From assembly GCF_965227725.1 (NCBI RefSeq), contig NZ_CBDDGH010000006.1, positions 124,001 through 188,000 of the forward strand: a stretch of DNA of 64,000 nt, read 5' to 3'. A program made the translations under genes and the position numbers. The stretch is from Shimia sp965227725. GTDB taxonomy: Bacteria; Pseudomonadota; Alphaproteobacteria; Rhodobacterales; Rhodobacteraceae. The notes below the pieces were generated by a model. The model searched no databases. It was not told the origin of the DNA and was given only the letters and a program-made list of their open reading frames with translations. Shown piece after piece: positions 35,211 through 44,021 of this stretch (position 1 is the stretch's first letter; each line of letters begins with the position of its first letter).

Positions 35211-35377
35211 GGTATCTGGTGCATCAGCGCCGGATAAAAGGGAATACGGTGCGGCGATATATGCGCCAAGTCCGTGACTGCCCCCGCAACTGTAGGCGGT
35301 GAGCAACCCCAAATGCCACTGGGCCAGAGCCCGGGAAGGTGGGGAAGCCAAGCACCGCGAGTCAGGAGACCTGCCAT
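35211..35377 (+). ncRNA. Cobalamin riboswitch upstream of the B12-type ABC transporter
   Basis: Core elements in order: GACTGCCCCCGCAACTGTAG, GCCACTGGG (35315-35323) and the perfect B12 box GAGTCAGGAGACCTGCC (35359-35375). The adenosyl-side stem GGGAATACGGTGCGG is more divergent than in the nrd copy. The remainder of 34907-35210 shows no gene. Confidence 0.93.
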
Positions 35378-35425
35378 CATCAAACGTAACTCAACCCGGG
35401 CGGGGTGTCCCGGAAGGAGGCCAAG

Positions 35426-35575
35426 ATGGCTCTTTTGGCTTATGCCGCAGACATGACTGGTTCCCTGTTCGCCCCGCGCTTTCGCGGAGGGCGAAATGAA
35501 CCGAACACCCACTCATCGCATCACAGTCTGTACGTCCTGTCGCCACAAGGGCGAAACCTGCAAGCCGGGCTATGA
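35426..35575 (+). CDS. Possible 49-residue leader peptide overlapping the DUF1636 gene
   Basis: ATG 35426 follows an excellent ribosome site (AAGGAGG, 5 bp spacer) and begins MALLAYAADMTGSLF. The frame reads through the DUF1636 start and stops at 35573-35575. The DUF1636 ribosome site GGAGGG partly lies in a CCGCG/CGCGG hairpin (35474-35487), which translation of this frame would melt. It may thus be a coupling leader, not a functional protein; no homologue is known to me. Confidence 0.35.
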   Translation: MALLAYAADMTGSLFAPRFRGGRNEPNTHSSHHSLYVLSPQGRNLQAGL

Positions 35576-35903
35576 GCTGATTGCGAAGCTCCGGACGGCC
35601 ATTGCCGCAGCCGGGGACAGCATCGCCGAGGACTTCGAGATCACAGGCACGGCCCGCGTGGCCGCTTGTGACCGCCCGTGCACGGTGGCCTATCACGCAA
35701 CACGCAGTGCGTCCTATCTCTTTGGCGACATCACACCCGATGAGGACATTGACGCGCTGATGGATTTTGCCCGGCAGCATGATGCGCTGGATGACGGTTG
35801 GGGCGGTCCTGTGGAGGTGCCAGATATGCTGTGCGCGTCCAGCCTCTCGCGTGTTCCGGCGACGATTATGGCGATCGAGGATTGCATGGAGCGTGTGTCA
35901 TGA
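35496..35903 (+). CDS. DUF1636 family metal-binding (thioredoxin-like ferredoxin type) protein
   Basis: A 135-residue protein with CTSCRHKGETC at the N-terminus and ACDRPCTVAY further on, the cysteine set of DUF1636, a family annotated as predicted metal-binding and often B12-regulated. The spacing suggests a 2Fe-2S or metal site. First conserved gene behind the cobalamin riboswitch; its stop overlaps the ABC ATPase start in ATGA. A role in cobalt or cobalamin handling is inference from that position. Confidence 0.8.
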   Translation: MNRTPTHRITVCTSCRHKGETCKPGYELIAKLRTAIAAAGDSIAEDFEITGTARVAACDRPCTVAYHATRSASYLFGDITPDEDIDALMDFARQHDALDDGWGGPVEVPDMLCASSLSRVPATIMAIEDCMERVS

Positions 35904-36679
35904 CCGCGGTGGCGCTGGAAGTGCGCAATGTGAGCTGGGCACCGCGCAAGCGCGACCCGTTGCTGCTGGAAGACACAAGCTTCACCCTCAAGGAGGGCGA
36001 GGTGATGGGGCTTGTTGGCCCAAACGGTGCTGGCAAAACCACGCTGTTGCGCATGATCTACGGCTACAATCGCCCCTTGTCAGGCGACATTCTGCTTGGT
36101 GGTGATTCACTGCGCCAAATGGCACCGCGTGCCGTGGCCCGCAAGGTTGCCGCCGTTTTGCAGGAGCAACCGTCAGATTTTGCGCTGACGGTCCGGGAAG
36201 TGGTGGCGCTTGGGCGCGTGCCGCATCGGCTTGGCCTGTCCACGCCGGGCAAGCGTGATGCAGATGTGATTGACGGGGCGCTGGCGCGTCTTCAGCTGCA
36301 GCATCTGACCGACCGGAGCCTTTCCACGCTTTCGGGGGGCGAACGCCAGCGGGTGATGGTTGCGCGTGCGCTTGCGCAAGAGCCGCAGTTGCTTGTGCTG
36401 GATGAGCCGACCAATCACTTGGACATCCGCCATCAGCTTGAGGTGCTGCAGCTGATCCGAGATCTGGATCTGACCATCGTCACCTCGCTGCATGATCTCA
36501 ATCTGGCGGCGGATGTTTGTGACCGCATCCTTGTCTTGAAAGATGGCCGCCCACAGGGGTTTGGCGCTCCGGTGGATGTGCTGAATGACGCGCTTGTCTC
36601 CGACACGTTTCAGGTTCAGGCGCAACGCGAACAGCTCAGCCTGAGCCAGAAACCCCACCTCACTTTCCGACTTCAATAA
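35900..36679 (+). CDS. btuD: ABC transporter ATP-binding protein (BtuD/FecE type)
   Basis: A 259-residue ATPase. Walker A GPNGAGKTT, the signature LSGGERQRV, Walker B LLVLDEPTNHLD and the switch histidine in SLHDLNLA are all present. Of the FepC/BtuD group that pairs with FecCD permeases. ATG 35900 overlaps the previous stop; an in-frame upstream start would lie inside the DUF1636 gene. The riboswitch makes cobalamin (or cobinamide) the best substrate guess. Confidence 0.85.
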   Translation: MTAVALEVRNVSWAPRKRDPLLLEDTSFTLKEGEVMGLVGPNGAGKTTLLRMIYGYNRPLSGDILLGGDSLRQMAPRAVARKVAAVLQEQPSDFALTVREVVALGRVPHRLGLSTPGKRDADVIDGALARLQLQHLTDRSLSTLSGGERQRVMVARALAQEPQLLVLDEPTNHLDIRHQLEVLQLIRDLDLTIVTSLHDLNLAADVCDRILVLKDGRPQGFGAPVDVLNDALVSDTFQVQAQREQLSLSQKPHLTFRLQ

Positions 36680-36705
36680 AAACAAAGCTCAACAAAGGAC
36701 CCATT

Positions 36706-37659
36706 ATGAAAAAGAGCACTCTCACCCTCGGGCTGATCCTTGCAGCCCAAACCGCTGCGGCGGAAACCACTGTGCAAAGCTGTAACCGCACCGTCACTTT
36801 TGATGCCCCGCCAAAGGCCGCGATCTCCAACGATGTGAACCTCACCGAAATGATGCTGGTACTTGGCCTTGCAGATCGCATGGTCGGCTACACCGGTATT
36901 TCGGGCTGGAAGACGCTGGATGAAGAGATGCGCGCTGGCGTGGAGGAGCTTCCAGAGCTTTCCGCAAAGTACCCGTCAAAAGAAGTGCTGGTTGGCGCGG
37001 ATGCTGATTTCTTCTTTGCGGGTTGGAACTATGGCATGAAGGTTGGCGGCGATGTGACCCCCGAAACTCTCGCGCCGTTTGGCATTGACGTCTACGAGCT
37101 GACCGAAAGCTGTATCCATATCGGCGAGAAAGCCAAGGTCAGCATGGACGATATGTATAATGACCTGCTCAACCTCGGCAAAATTTTTGACGTTGAAGCG
37201 AAGGCCGAAGCGCTTGTGGATGGTTATAAGGCGGAGCTGGCCGCGTTTACCGACGGTCTGGAAACCGCAGACGATCCGCTGCGCGTCTTTGTGTATGACA
37301 GCGGCGAAGACACACCGTTCACCGCAGGGCTTTATGCCATGCCGACCGCGATGATCGAGGCCGCTGGCGGCATCAACATCATGGACGACTTTGAGAAAAG
37401 CTGGGGCACGGTCACTTGGGAAGCGGTTGTCGAGCGCAACCCTGAAGTGGTTGTGATTGTGAACTACGGTAAGGTCACCGCAGAAGAAAAACGCGCGTTC
37501 ATGATGAACAACCCAGCCTTTGCCGAACTGGACGCGGTGAAGAACGACCGTTTTGTTGTGCTGGAATATGTCGAGGCGACTCCTGGTCCGCGCAACATCA
37601 AAGCCGTGAAGAAGCTGGCCGAAGGCTTCTGGGGCTCTGAAGGTGTGGCAAGCCACTAA
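36706..37659 (+). CDS. btuF: ABC transporter substrate-binding protein (BtuF/FecB type)
   Basis: A 317-residue periplasmic protein with a signal peptide ending ...QTAAA. It then has the class III binding-protein pattern: NVNLTEMMLVLGLADRMVGY, DADFFFAGWNYGM and the long linking helix region. It lies 26 bp after the ATPase and abuts the permease gene directly. Siderophore-binding relatives look similar; the riboswitch favours a corrinoid. Confidence 0.8.
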   Translation: MKKSTLTLGLILAAQTAAAETTVQSCNRTVTFDAPPKAAISNDVNLTEMMLVLGLADRMVGYTGISGWKTLDEEMRAGVEELPELSAKYPSKEVLVGADADFFFAGWNYGMKVGGDVTPETLAPFGIDVYELTESCIHIGEKAKVSMDDMYNDLLNLGKIFDVEAKAEALVDGYKAELAAFTDGLETADDPLRVFVYDSGEDTPFTAGLYAMPTAMIEAAGGINIMDDFEKSWGTVTWEAVVERNPEVVVIVNYGKVTAEEKRAFMMNNPAFAELDAVKNDRFVVLEYVEATPGPRNIKAVKKLAEGFWGSEGVASH

Positions 37660-38688
37660 ATGAACAAGGACCACTTCCGACAAAACCTCTCTTTCTGGAT
37701 GGCTCTTTTTGGCAGCTTTGCCGCGTTGGGAGTGTCCTTGTCTTTTGCGATTTCGATGGGCGCTATTGCGGTGCCCATCGACACGGTTTGGGGCGTGTTC
37801 CTGGATAAGCTGGGTGTCTGGTCCGGCGATCCGACCTGGTCAAAGGGGCGTGCCGCGATCGTTTGGGAAATCCGGTTTCCGCGCGCGCTATTGGCTGTCA
37901 TGGTTGGGGCCGGGCTGGCTGTTGTGGGGGCCACGTTGCAGGCGGTGACCCGCAATCCGCTGGCCGATCCGCATCTGTTGGGTATTTCATCCGGCGGGGC
38001 GTTTGGGGCCATTTTGGCTTTGCTGCACACAGGCCTGTTCCTCGGCCTTCTGACCGTGCCGCTTATGGCTTTTCTGGGGGCCTTGATTGCGACGCTCTGC
38101 GTTTTGGTGGTGTCAAAATGGGCGGGTGCGATGAGCGCAGACCGGCTGGTTTTGACAGGGGTGGCCATTTCCTTTGTTGTGATGGCTTGCGCCAACATAT
38201 TGATTTTTCTTGGTGATCCCAAGGCGACCCATACGGTTGTCTTCTGGATGCTTGGAGGTTTGGGGCTGGCGCAGTGGTCGCATCTGATCTATCCGCTGGC
38301 CATTTTGCTGCCCTGTAGTCTGTGGCTCTGGCTGCAGGCACCGCAGCTCAATGCGATGACCATTGGCGATGAGACAGCGAGCTCTCTCGGCATTCCGGTG
38401 GCCCGATTTCGCCTGACTGTCTTTGTGGTGGGGGCGCTGATCACCGGCGTGATGGTCGCCTTTTCCGGTATGATCGGATTTGTGGGTCTGATGGTGCCCC
38501 ACATCGTGCGGCTGATTGTTGGTGGCAATTACATCCGGTTGGTGCCGCTGTCGGCGATTTTTGGCGGGATTTTCCTGCTCTGGGCCGATATTGTCGCCCG
38601 CACTGTGATGGCGCCTGAAGATATTCCGGTTGGGATCGTGACGGGGCTGATTGGCGGGGTCGCGTTTGTGTTGCTGCTGAAGCGGTGA
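37660..38688 (+). CDS. btuC: ABC transporter permease (BtuC/FecCD type)
   Basis: A 342-residue membrane protein with about ten membrane segments. The FecCD motifs RFPRALLAVMVGAGLAVVG and NPLADPHLLGISSGGAFGA are intact, as is the C-terminal GFVGLMVPHIVRLIVG. It starts at the base after the binding-protein stop. The end is 11 bp from the end of the convergent LysR gene. Confidence 0.88.
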   Translation: MNKDHFRQNLSFWMALFGSFAALGVSLSFAISMGAIAVPIDTVWGVFLDKLGVWSGDPTWSKGRAAIVWEIRFPRALLAVMVGAGLAVVGATLQAVTRNPLADPHLLGISSGGAFGAILALLHTGLFLGLLTVPLMAFLGALIATLCVLVVSKWAGAMSADRLVLTGVAISFVVMACANILIFLGDPKATHTVVFWMLGGLGLAQWSHLIYPLAILLPCSLWLWLQAPQLNAMTIGDETASSLGIPVARFRLTVFVVGALITGVMVAFSGMIGFVGLMVPHIVRLIVGGNYIRLVPLSAIFGGIFLLWADIVARTVMAPEDIPVGIVTGLIGGVAFVLLLKR

Positions 38689-38699
38689 CTAGGCGCGGA

Positions 38700-39557
38700 C
38701 TACACAGCCGACACGATGGCTTCTGACAGTGCTTCCCATTGTTTGCGCCCAATCGCTTCGCGTGATGCCAAAAGCCAGTAGGTCTCACGGTGCTCCATGA
38801 CATCATTGCCCAGTTGCTGAAGCGCGCCTGAGCGCAAGTCTTCTGCGCACAGCGGGAGGGAGCCAAGTGCAACGCCATGACCCGCTTTGGCAGCGGCGAT
38901 GGCGCCATGCAGAGTGTCGATCCGGATCTGCGGGATGGGCGTTGAGGGAATGCCAAACCGTGCGGCAAACACATCCCAATCCGGCCGTGGTCCGGTGCAG
39001 GCGATGCGGGGCAGGTGGTGCCAGTCTGTTGAGGCAAGGTCCGGCGCGCAGACCGGAGCGAGCGCTTCTCTGAACAGCGGAAGCTTGTAGTGATGGGGCC
39101 AGTCCCCTGCGCCATACCGGATTTGAAGGGAGCTGTCGGGCGTTGAGGTTTGCCCTGTTAAAACGAAGGACTGGAGTGAAACCTGAGCGCCTGTTGCCCA
39201 GGTCATCTGGGCCAGTCGTGGCGCAAGCCACATGGAAATCACAGATTGGCTTGCCAGAATTGTCAGACGGGAGCGGCCTCTGGAAAACAACATCTCAGAA
39301 CTGTCGCTGAGCGTTCGAAAGGCGGATTGCACATGGGGCAGCCAGGTTTCGCCCTCCACGGTCAGCGTGATTGTGCGGCTTTGACGCAAGAAGAGTTGCG
39401 CGCCGAGGAGTTTTTCGAGTTGAGAAATACGCTGGCTGATTGCGGGTTGCGTGAGGCCTGTCTCTTCTGCGGCGGCGGTAAAGCTGCCGAGGCGTGCGGC
39501 CGCTTCGAAAGCGCGTACCCATTCGAGGGGCGGTAGGGATGGGGTTGGCTTATTCAT
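38700..39557 (-). CDS. LysR-family transcriptional regulator (GcvA-like), divergent from tmpAB
   Basis: A 285-residue regulator. The helix-turn-helix lies in residues 20-65 (FTAAAEETGLTQPAISQRI). The opening LPPLEWVRAFEAAARLGSF is of the GcvA/AmpR type. It is transcribed away from tmpA with about 105 bp between the starts, so it probably controls the phosphonate genes in response to substrate or intermediate. Inducer unknown. Confidence 0.88.
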   Translation of the reverse strand: MNKPTPSLPPLEWVRAFEAAARLGSFTAAAEETGLTQPAISQRISQLEKLLGAQLFLRQSRTITLTVEGETWLPHVQSAFRTLSDSSEMLFSRGRSRLTILASQSVISMWLAPRLAQMTWATGAQVSLQSFVLTGQTSTPDSSLQIRYGAGDWPHHYKLPLFREALAPVCAPDLASTDWHHLPRIACTGPRPDWDVFAARFGIPSTPIPQIRIDTLHGAIAAAKAGHGVALGSLPLCAEDLRSGALQQLGNDVMEHRETYWLLASREAIGRKQWEALSEAIVSAV

Positions 39558-39662
39558 AAGCTATTTCGATGCTCAGTCGGGTTATTTCAAATTTGAGTTT
39601 ATGCAGATTCCCAGGAGAATGTAAGGCGACCGTTCGTGCTGTTAGCCAAAAGGACACCGCCG

Positions 39663-40802
39663 ATGCACACGACTTTGAGCCAAGATGGCGCCGTTTTAAC
39701 CCTTCATTTTGAGGATCAGTCGCTCCGTTTCCACGCGATCTGGCTGCGAGACAATGCGCAGGACTCAGAGACGCGCGCCGTTGGCAATGGCCAGCGTCTG
39801 ATTGCGTTGCGCGACATTCCGAAGGAGACGCATATCATCGCCGCTTCGGTTGCGGGGGAGGGCGTAAACGTGACCTTTGCACCGGAAGGTAAGCAGGTTG
39901 TCTTTAGCGCAGAGTGGCTGAAGGCGCATGCGTATGATCGGCCTCAGAACGCGGTCCGTGGGTGGCTGCCGGAGGAGATTTCTCCATGGGACGCGAAGCT
40001 TCAGGCAAGTGTGCCAACCGGTGCATTTCCGAGGCTTGTGGAAGGGGGCACGCCATTTGCCACTTGGATCGACCAAGTTGCCCGTTTCGGTTTTGGCAAG
40101 ATCGAAGGTGGCCCGGTGAAAGAAGGCGCGCTGTTTGATGTGGTCGACCTTTTTGGCCATGTGCGCGAGACCAATTATGGCGAGCATTTTGAGGTGCGCA
40201 CCGAAGTGAACCCGACCAATCTGGCGTTTACTGGCCTCGGGTTGCAGGCGCATACCGACAACCCGTACCGCGACCCCGTGCCCACAATTCAGGTGCTTTA
40301 TTGTCTGGAAAGCTCCGCTGCCGGAGGCGAGAATATGGTGGTTGATGGGTTCGCCTGCGCGCGCCGCTTGCAGGCGGAGAACCCGGCCTATTTCGATGTG
40401 CTTGCCGATCATTGCGCGCGGTTTGAATATGCGGGCGAAGATGGTGTTTGTCTGACCTCGCGCCGCCCCTTGATCGAGCTCGCGCCAGATGGTGAGCTCA
40501 TTGGGGTGCGTTTTAACAATCGCTCGCTTGCGGCTGTTACGGATGTGCCGTTTGAAAAAATGGACCTGTGGTATGCGGCCTATCGCCGGCTGGGGGAGAT
40601 CATTGATGACCCTGCGATGGAGGTTGTGTTCCGCCTCGATCCCGGGGAAGCCTTTGTGGTGGACAACACCCGTGTTTTGCATGCGCGTAAGGCGTATTCG
40701 GGTGCTGGAAAGCGTTGGTTGCAGGGGTGTTACGCTGACAAAGATGGGCTGCGTTCCACACGTGATGCGTTGCGTCGCAAGGCTCTGGAGGCGGCGGAAT
40801 GA
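39663..40802 (+). CDS. tmpA: 2-(trimethylamino)ethylphosphonate dioxygenase (gamma-butyrobetaine-hydroxylase-like)
   Basis: A 379-residue Fe(II)/2-oxoglutarate oxygenase. Iron ligands: His197-x-Asp199 (QAHTDNPYRDP) and His340 (RVLHARKAY), with the 2OG-binding arginine expected after the distal histidine. The N-terminal domain keeps WLRDN but lacks the zinc-binding cysteines of gamma-butyrobetaine hydroxylase. With the overlapping HD gene it matches TmpA/TmpB, described from the roseobacter Leisingera caerulea: TmpA hydroxylates trimethylaminoethylphosphonate at C1. ATG 39663 follows AAAGGA. A carnitine-type hydroxylase is the alternative if the neighbour is ignored. Confidence 0.8.
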   Translation: MHTTLSQDGAVLTLHFEDQSLRFHAIWLRDNAQDSETRAVGNGQRLIALRDIPKETHIIAASVAGEGVNVTFAPEGKQVVFSAEWLKAHAYDRPQNAVRGWLPEEISPWDAKLQASVPTGAFPRLVEGGTPFATWIDQVARFGFGKIEGGPVKEGALFDVVDLFGHVRETNYGEHFEVRTEVNPTNLAFTGLGLQAHTDNPYRDPVPTIQVLYCLESSAAGGENMVVDGFACARRLQAENPAYFDVLADHCARFEYAGEDGVCLTSRRPLIELAPDGELIGVRFNNRSLAAVTDVPFEKMDLWYAAYRRLGEIIDDPAMEVVFRLDPGEAFVVDNTRVLHARKAYSGAGKRWLQGCYADKDGLRSTRDALRRKALEAAE

Positions 40803-41395
40803 ACACTCCGGCGGAAGATTTGACTGCTGACACCATCGTCGCATTTCTGGCGTCGATTTTTGAGCGCCGGGGATCGGAAGAGTATCTGGGTGAGCCTGTG
40901 ACGATGGGCGAGCACATGCTTCAAGGCGCGACGATTGCAGAGCGGAATGGGCAACCTGATGAGATTGTTGTGGGGGCTTTGCTGCATGACATCGGCCACT
41001 TCACGTCCGAGTTCGGGATGTTCACGATGGATGACACAGAAGACCGGCATCATGAGGATGCCGGTGCGGAGGTGCTCGAGCGGTTCTTTCCGAGTGTGGT
41101 GACGGATTGTTGCCGCTATCACGTTGCCGCCAAACGCTATCTCTGTGCCACCAAGCCGAGCTATTTTGACCGGTTGTCTGAGGCGTCAGTGCATTCGCTC
41201 AATTTGCAAGGCGGGCCGATGAGTACCCAAGAAGTGGTTGAGTTTGAAAAGAACCCAAACCTGAAAGAGATCATCGCGGTCAGGTACCTGGACGAAGCTG
41301 GAAAGATCGCCGGAATGGAGACGCCTGATTTCTGGCACTTTGCCCCAAAGGTGCAACGCTTGGTGGATGCGCATCTTGCGCAAGATAACGGCTAG
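40799..41395 (+). CDS. tmpB: HD-domain mixed-valence diiron oxygenase cleaving the hydroxyphosphonate
   Basis: A 198-residue HD protein. Metal ligands: His39, His63-Asp64 in LLHDIGH, a histidine at 84-85 (DRHHEDAG) and His108 (CRYHVAAKRY). Tyr29 and Glu32 in YLGEP correspond to the tyrosine/glutamate lid of PhnZ-type enzymes. TmpB oxidatively splits (R)-1-hydroxy-2-(trimethylamino)ethylphosphonate to glycine betaine and phosphate. It overlaps tmpA by 4 bp and converges, also by 4 bp, on the COG0523 gene. Confidence 0.82.
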   Translation: MNTPAEDLTADTIVAFLASIFERRGSEEYLGEPVTMGEHMLQGATIAERNGQPDEIVVGALLHDIGHFTSEFGMFTMDDTEDRHHEDAGAEVLERFFPSVVTDCCRYHVAAKRYLCATKPSYFDRLSEASVHSLNLQGGPMSTQEVVEFEKNPNLKEIIAVRYLDEAGKIAGMETPDFWHFAPKVQRLVDAHLAQDNG

Positions 41396-42297
41396 CTTTG
41401 GAGCGCTGTTTGGTGGGCCGCTAGGTCGCGAGCGCCTTGCGCCCACCATTCATCACATGTTTCAGGCGTAAGGCGCGCAGCAAGGCCGATGCCTATGAGT
41501 TCTGTTTGCGGCGGTTGCGCGATCTCGTGAACCTCGACAGATGAACCGACCACCTGAACCAAGAAGCCGGTGCCGTCTGGGCCGCGCATGTGCCCTTTGA
41601 GACGGTAGAGCGGCTCTGGCCGTGAGTTCAGCAGTGCAGTTAGCTCAGTTTGACCAAGGGAACGATCTCCGGAGTAGGACCATTTCGCATAAGCGGGGTG
41701 GGAGGATTGAAGGATCTGGGTTGGATCCTGCCCCGTCATCAGAAGTTGTTCGATGCCAAGCTGATCAACGGGCAGGATCGTTGCATCTTGATTGAGCTCT
41801 GACAGATTTTGGCGCAGGTCCTCTTTTAAGGGCGCTTTGCTGACAGCAATCACCTGCGCACAGGCAATTTGGTCTTTGAACTGCGCTGCGACCAAGGGAT
41901 CACGGCTCAAAGCGTCGAATTGAAGGCCGTCCACCACGGTGACGATCCCGGAGTACAACAGCTCCGGTTCGGCTTGAGCCACATTTGCGATGCGGGCCGG
42001 GTCGGCGATGCCGCTGGCTTCGATGATGATGTGATCCGGGCGGGGTTTGCGATCCAGAACGTCTCCGATCGCAAGAAACAGGTCGGCTCCCATCGTGCAG
42101 CACACGCAGCCATTTGACAGCTCCAGAGTGTCTTGGCTGGCGGAGATCAACAGGCTTGCATCAATGTTGATTGATCCGAAGTCGTTCACAAGAACCATGA
42201 TCCGCAACCCGTGGTTGGCGCTGAGAATCTGATTGATCAGGGTGGTTTTTCCTGCCCCGAGGTAGCCACCGATCACGGTCAGGGGGAGTGGGGTCAT
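41392..42297 (-). CDS. Second COG0523 (CobW-like) GTPase
   Basis: A 301-residue G3E GTPase of the short type. P-loop GGYLGAGKTT (10-19), metal motif CVCC (64-67), a conserved IEASGIADP and a C-terminal CobW_C domain (YRLKGHMRGPDG). ATG 42297 overlaps the stop of the amidohydrolase gene (ATGA); the longer open frame upstream belongs to that gene. The pairing suggests it loads metal into the amidohydrolase, a role analogous to other COG0523/metalloenzyme pairs (inference). No Zur box is visible in front of this operon. Confidence 0.82.
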   Translation of the reverse strand: MTPLPLTVIGGYLGAGKTTLINQILSANHGLRIMVLVNDFGSINIDASLLISASQDTLELSNGCVCCTMGADLFLAIGDVLDRKPRPDHIIIEASGIADPARIANVAQAEPELLYSGIVTVVDGLQFDALSRDPLVAAQFKDQIACAQVIAVSKAPLKEDLRQNLSELNQDATILPVDQLGIEQLLMTGQDPTQILQSSHPAYAKWSYSGDRSLGQTELTALLNSRPEPLYRLKGHMRGPDGTGFLVQVVGSSVEVHEIAQPPQTELIGIGLAARLTPETCDEWWAQGARDLAAHQTALQS

Positions 42298-43922
42298 AGC
42301 TGATGCACCTCGCCGCCCAGAACGGTGCCCAGCACCGGCACGTCTTTTAAGTCCTCTGGTGTAACGCTCAGAGGGTCTTCGCCCAGTAGCACAAAGTCTG
42401 CCCGTTTTCCGGTTTCGATGGAGCCGATCTCGGTGTCCATTTTGAGTGTCTGCGCGGCCCCTAAGGTGATGGCGTAAAGTGCTTCTTCCACCGTGATGCA
42501 TTGCGCCGGACCGAGGGTTTGCCCGCTCATCGTGCGGCGGTTGACGGCACACCAGGCGGTGAACAGCGGCCCCATTGGTGTCACCGGTGCGTCGGAGTGA
42601 ATTGCGGTGATCACACCCATATCAAGGCAATCGCGCACGGCGTTCATCGACCGCGCACGATCGGGGCCGATGGTCAGCGCCGCGTGTTGATCGCCAAAAT
42701 ACCAGATGTGATTGGCAAAGATATTGCAGGCAACGCCCAGCTCGGCGGCGCGCCGGAAGAGCGCGGCATCCATCATCTGGCAGTGCTGCAACACGTGGCG
42801 CGCACCCGGCCATGGGTGTTTGCGTGCCGCAGCCTCTAAGGCATCCAAGGTGACCGCGGCGGCCTCGTCGCCGTTCACATGGATATGCATTTGCAATCCC
42901 TGGCGCTGCAGCTCTTCGCACAGTTGGAAAATCTGGTCCGGTGCGGTGTTCCAGAGCCCGTTGGGATGCCCCCCAATATAGCCCGGTGCACGCACGCGGG
43001 CTGTCCAGCCCTGAATGGAGCCATCAGTCATGAGTTTCACGGCGCCCAAGCGCAGTTTATCGGTGGCGCGCTCACGCATTGCTAAGGCCTGAGCCGCGAC
43101 CTCCGCCGGTGTGCCGCCTATCGCGCCAAGGGCCGGAACCAGACGTACAGGGAAGCTTTTCTTGCCGGTGGCTTCGGTGAGCCTTGTGATGTCATCGTCG
43201 CCCAGAGTGGCAAACAGATCGGTCACTGTGGTCACGCCAGCGCGTTTGCACACTTCGGCATAAGACTGCAGCGCTGCATCGGTTTGCGTGAGTGCGCGAA
43301 AGTCGATCCCAGTGCGGCGCATGACCGGGAACATCGTCGCCATTTCCTGCAGCTCGCCAGTTGGTTGGCCGTCTGCTCCTTTGACGACCCCTTCGACATT
43401 GGTCTGGGCGTTGTATCCCGCCAAGTCCAAGGCCGCAGTGTTGCCGCAGAGCAGGTGGAAATTTGAGAAGATGATGACGATAGGGCGTTGCGTGCTGACC
43501 TGATCAAGGTGATGGCGGCTCAGACGTTCCGACGTCAGAAAGATCGGATCAAACCCCCAGCCCACCAGAGGCTGATCCGGGGGCAGGGTGGCTTCAAACT
43601 CTTTCAGGCGGGCGATGACTTCATCAATCTGCGTCATGCCCCGGTGCATCTGACCCTGCGGGTCGATCCGGTCGTGATAGCCGCAATAGGTATAATCCCA
43701 CATGGCTCCTGCCATCAAATGGGCGTGGCCCTCGACAAATCCGGGCATCAGCACGCTGTCTGAGACATCAATATGGCTGTCTGCTCCGCCCCATGGGGTC
43801 GCGCAATCCGGCCCGCCCACCGCCAGAATGCGCCCGTCACGAACCGCCACATGGCTGGCGCGTGGCATGTTCCGGTCCATCGTCACCACGGATTTCGCAT
43901 GGAAAAGAAGCGTTTTGCCCAT
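42294..43922 (-). CDS. YtcJ-type metal-dependent amidohydrolase
   Basis: A 542-residue amidohydrolase-3-family enzyme. GHAHLMAGAMWDYT carries the first HxH-type ligands, MHIHVNGDEA a further histidine, and AIHSDAPVTP the catalytic aspartate region. It begins MGKTLLFHAKSVVTMDRN and opens the beta-sandwich typical of the superfamily. Co-transcribed with the COG0523 GTPase and divergent from a LysR regulator. Substrate unknown: an amide, N-formyl or N-acyl compound. Confidence 0.85.
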   Translation of the reverse strand: MGKTLLFHAKSVVTMDRNMPRASHVAVRDGRILAVGGPDCATPWGGADSHIDVSDSVLMPGFVEGHAHLMAGAMWDYTYCGYHDRIDPQGQMHRGMTQIDEVIARLKEFEATLPPDQPLVGWGFDPIFLTSERLSRHHLDQVSTQRPIVIIFSNFHLLCGNTAALDLAGYNAQTNVEGVVKGADGQPTGELQEMATMFPVMRRTGIDFRALTQTDAALQSYAEVCKRAGVTTVTDLFATLGDDDITRLTEATGKKSFPVRLVPALGAIGGTPAEVAAQALAMRERATDKLRLGAVKLMTDGSIQGWTARVRAPGYIGGHPNGLWNTAPDQIFQLCEELQRQGLQMHIHVNGDEAAAVTLDALEAAARKHPWPGARHVLQHCQMMDAALFRRAAELGVACNIFANHIWYFGDQHAALTIGPDRARSMNAVRDCLDMGVITAIHSDAPVTPMGPLFTAWCAVNRRTMSGQTLGPAQCITVEEALYAITLGAAQTLKMDTEIGSIETGKRADFVLLGEDPLSVTPEDLKDVPVLGTVLGGEVHQL

Positions 43923-44021
43923 GTCTCTCTCTCTGTTGTTTCCAAACAGCTAGCTGAGCTTGGTTGTGTGGAAAAATGGAATTAGTACTAGAGTAACACA
44001 CAAAAAATATTGGAATGACCT

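Noticed and set aside
35798..35899. Longer N-terminus for the BtuD-like ATPase
   Set aside because: It lies inside the DUF1636 gene; the ATGA-coupled ATG at 35900 gives the normal start just before the first beta strand.
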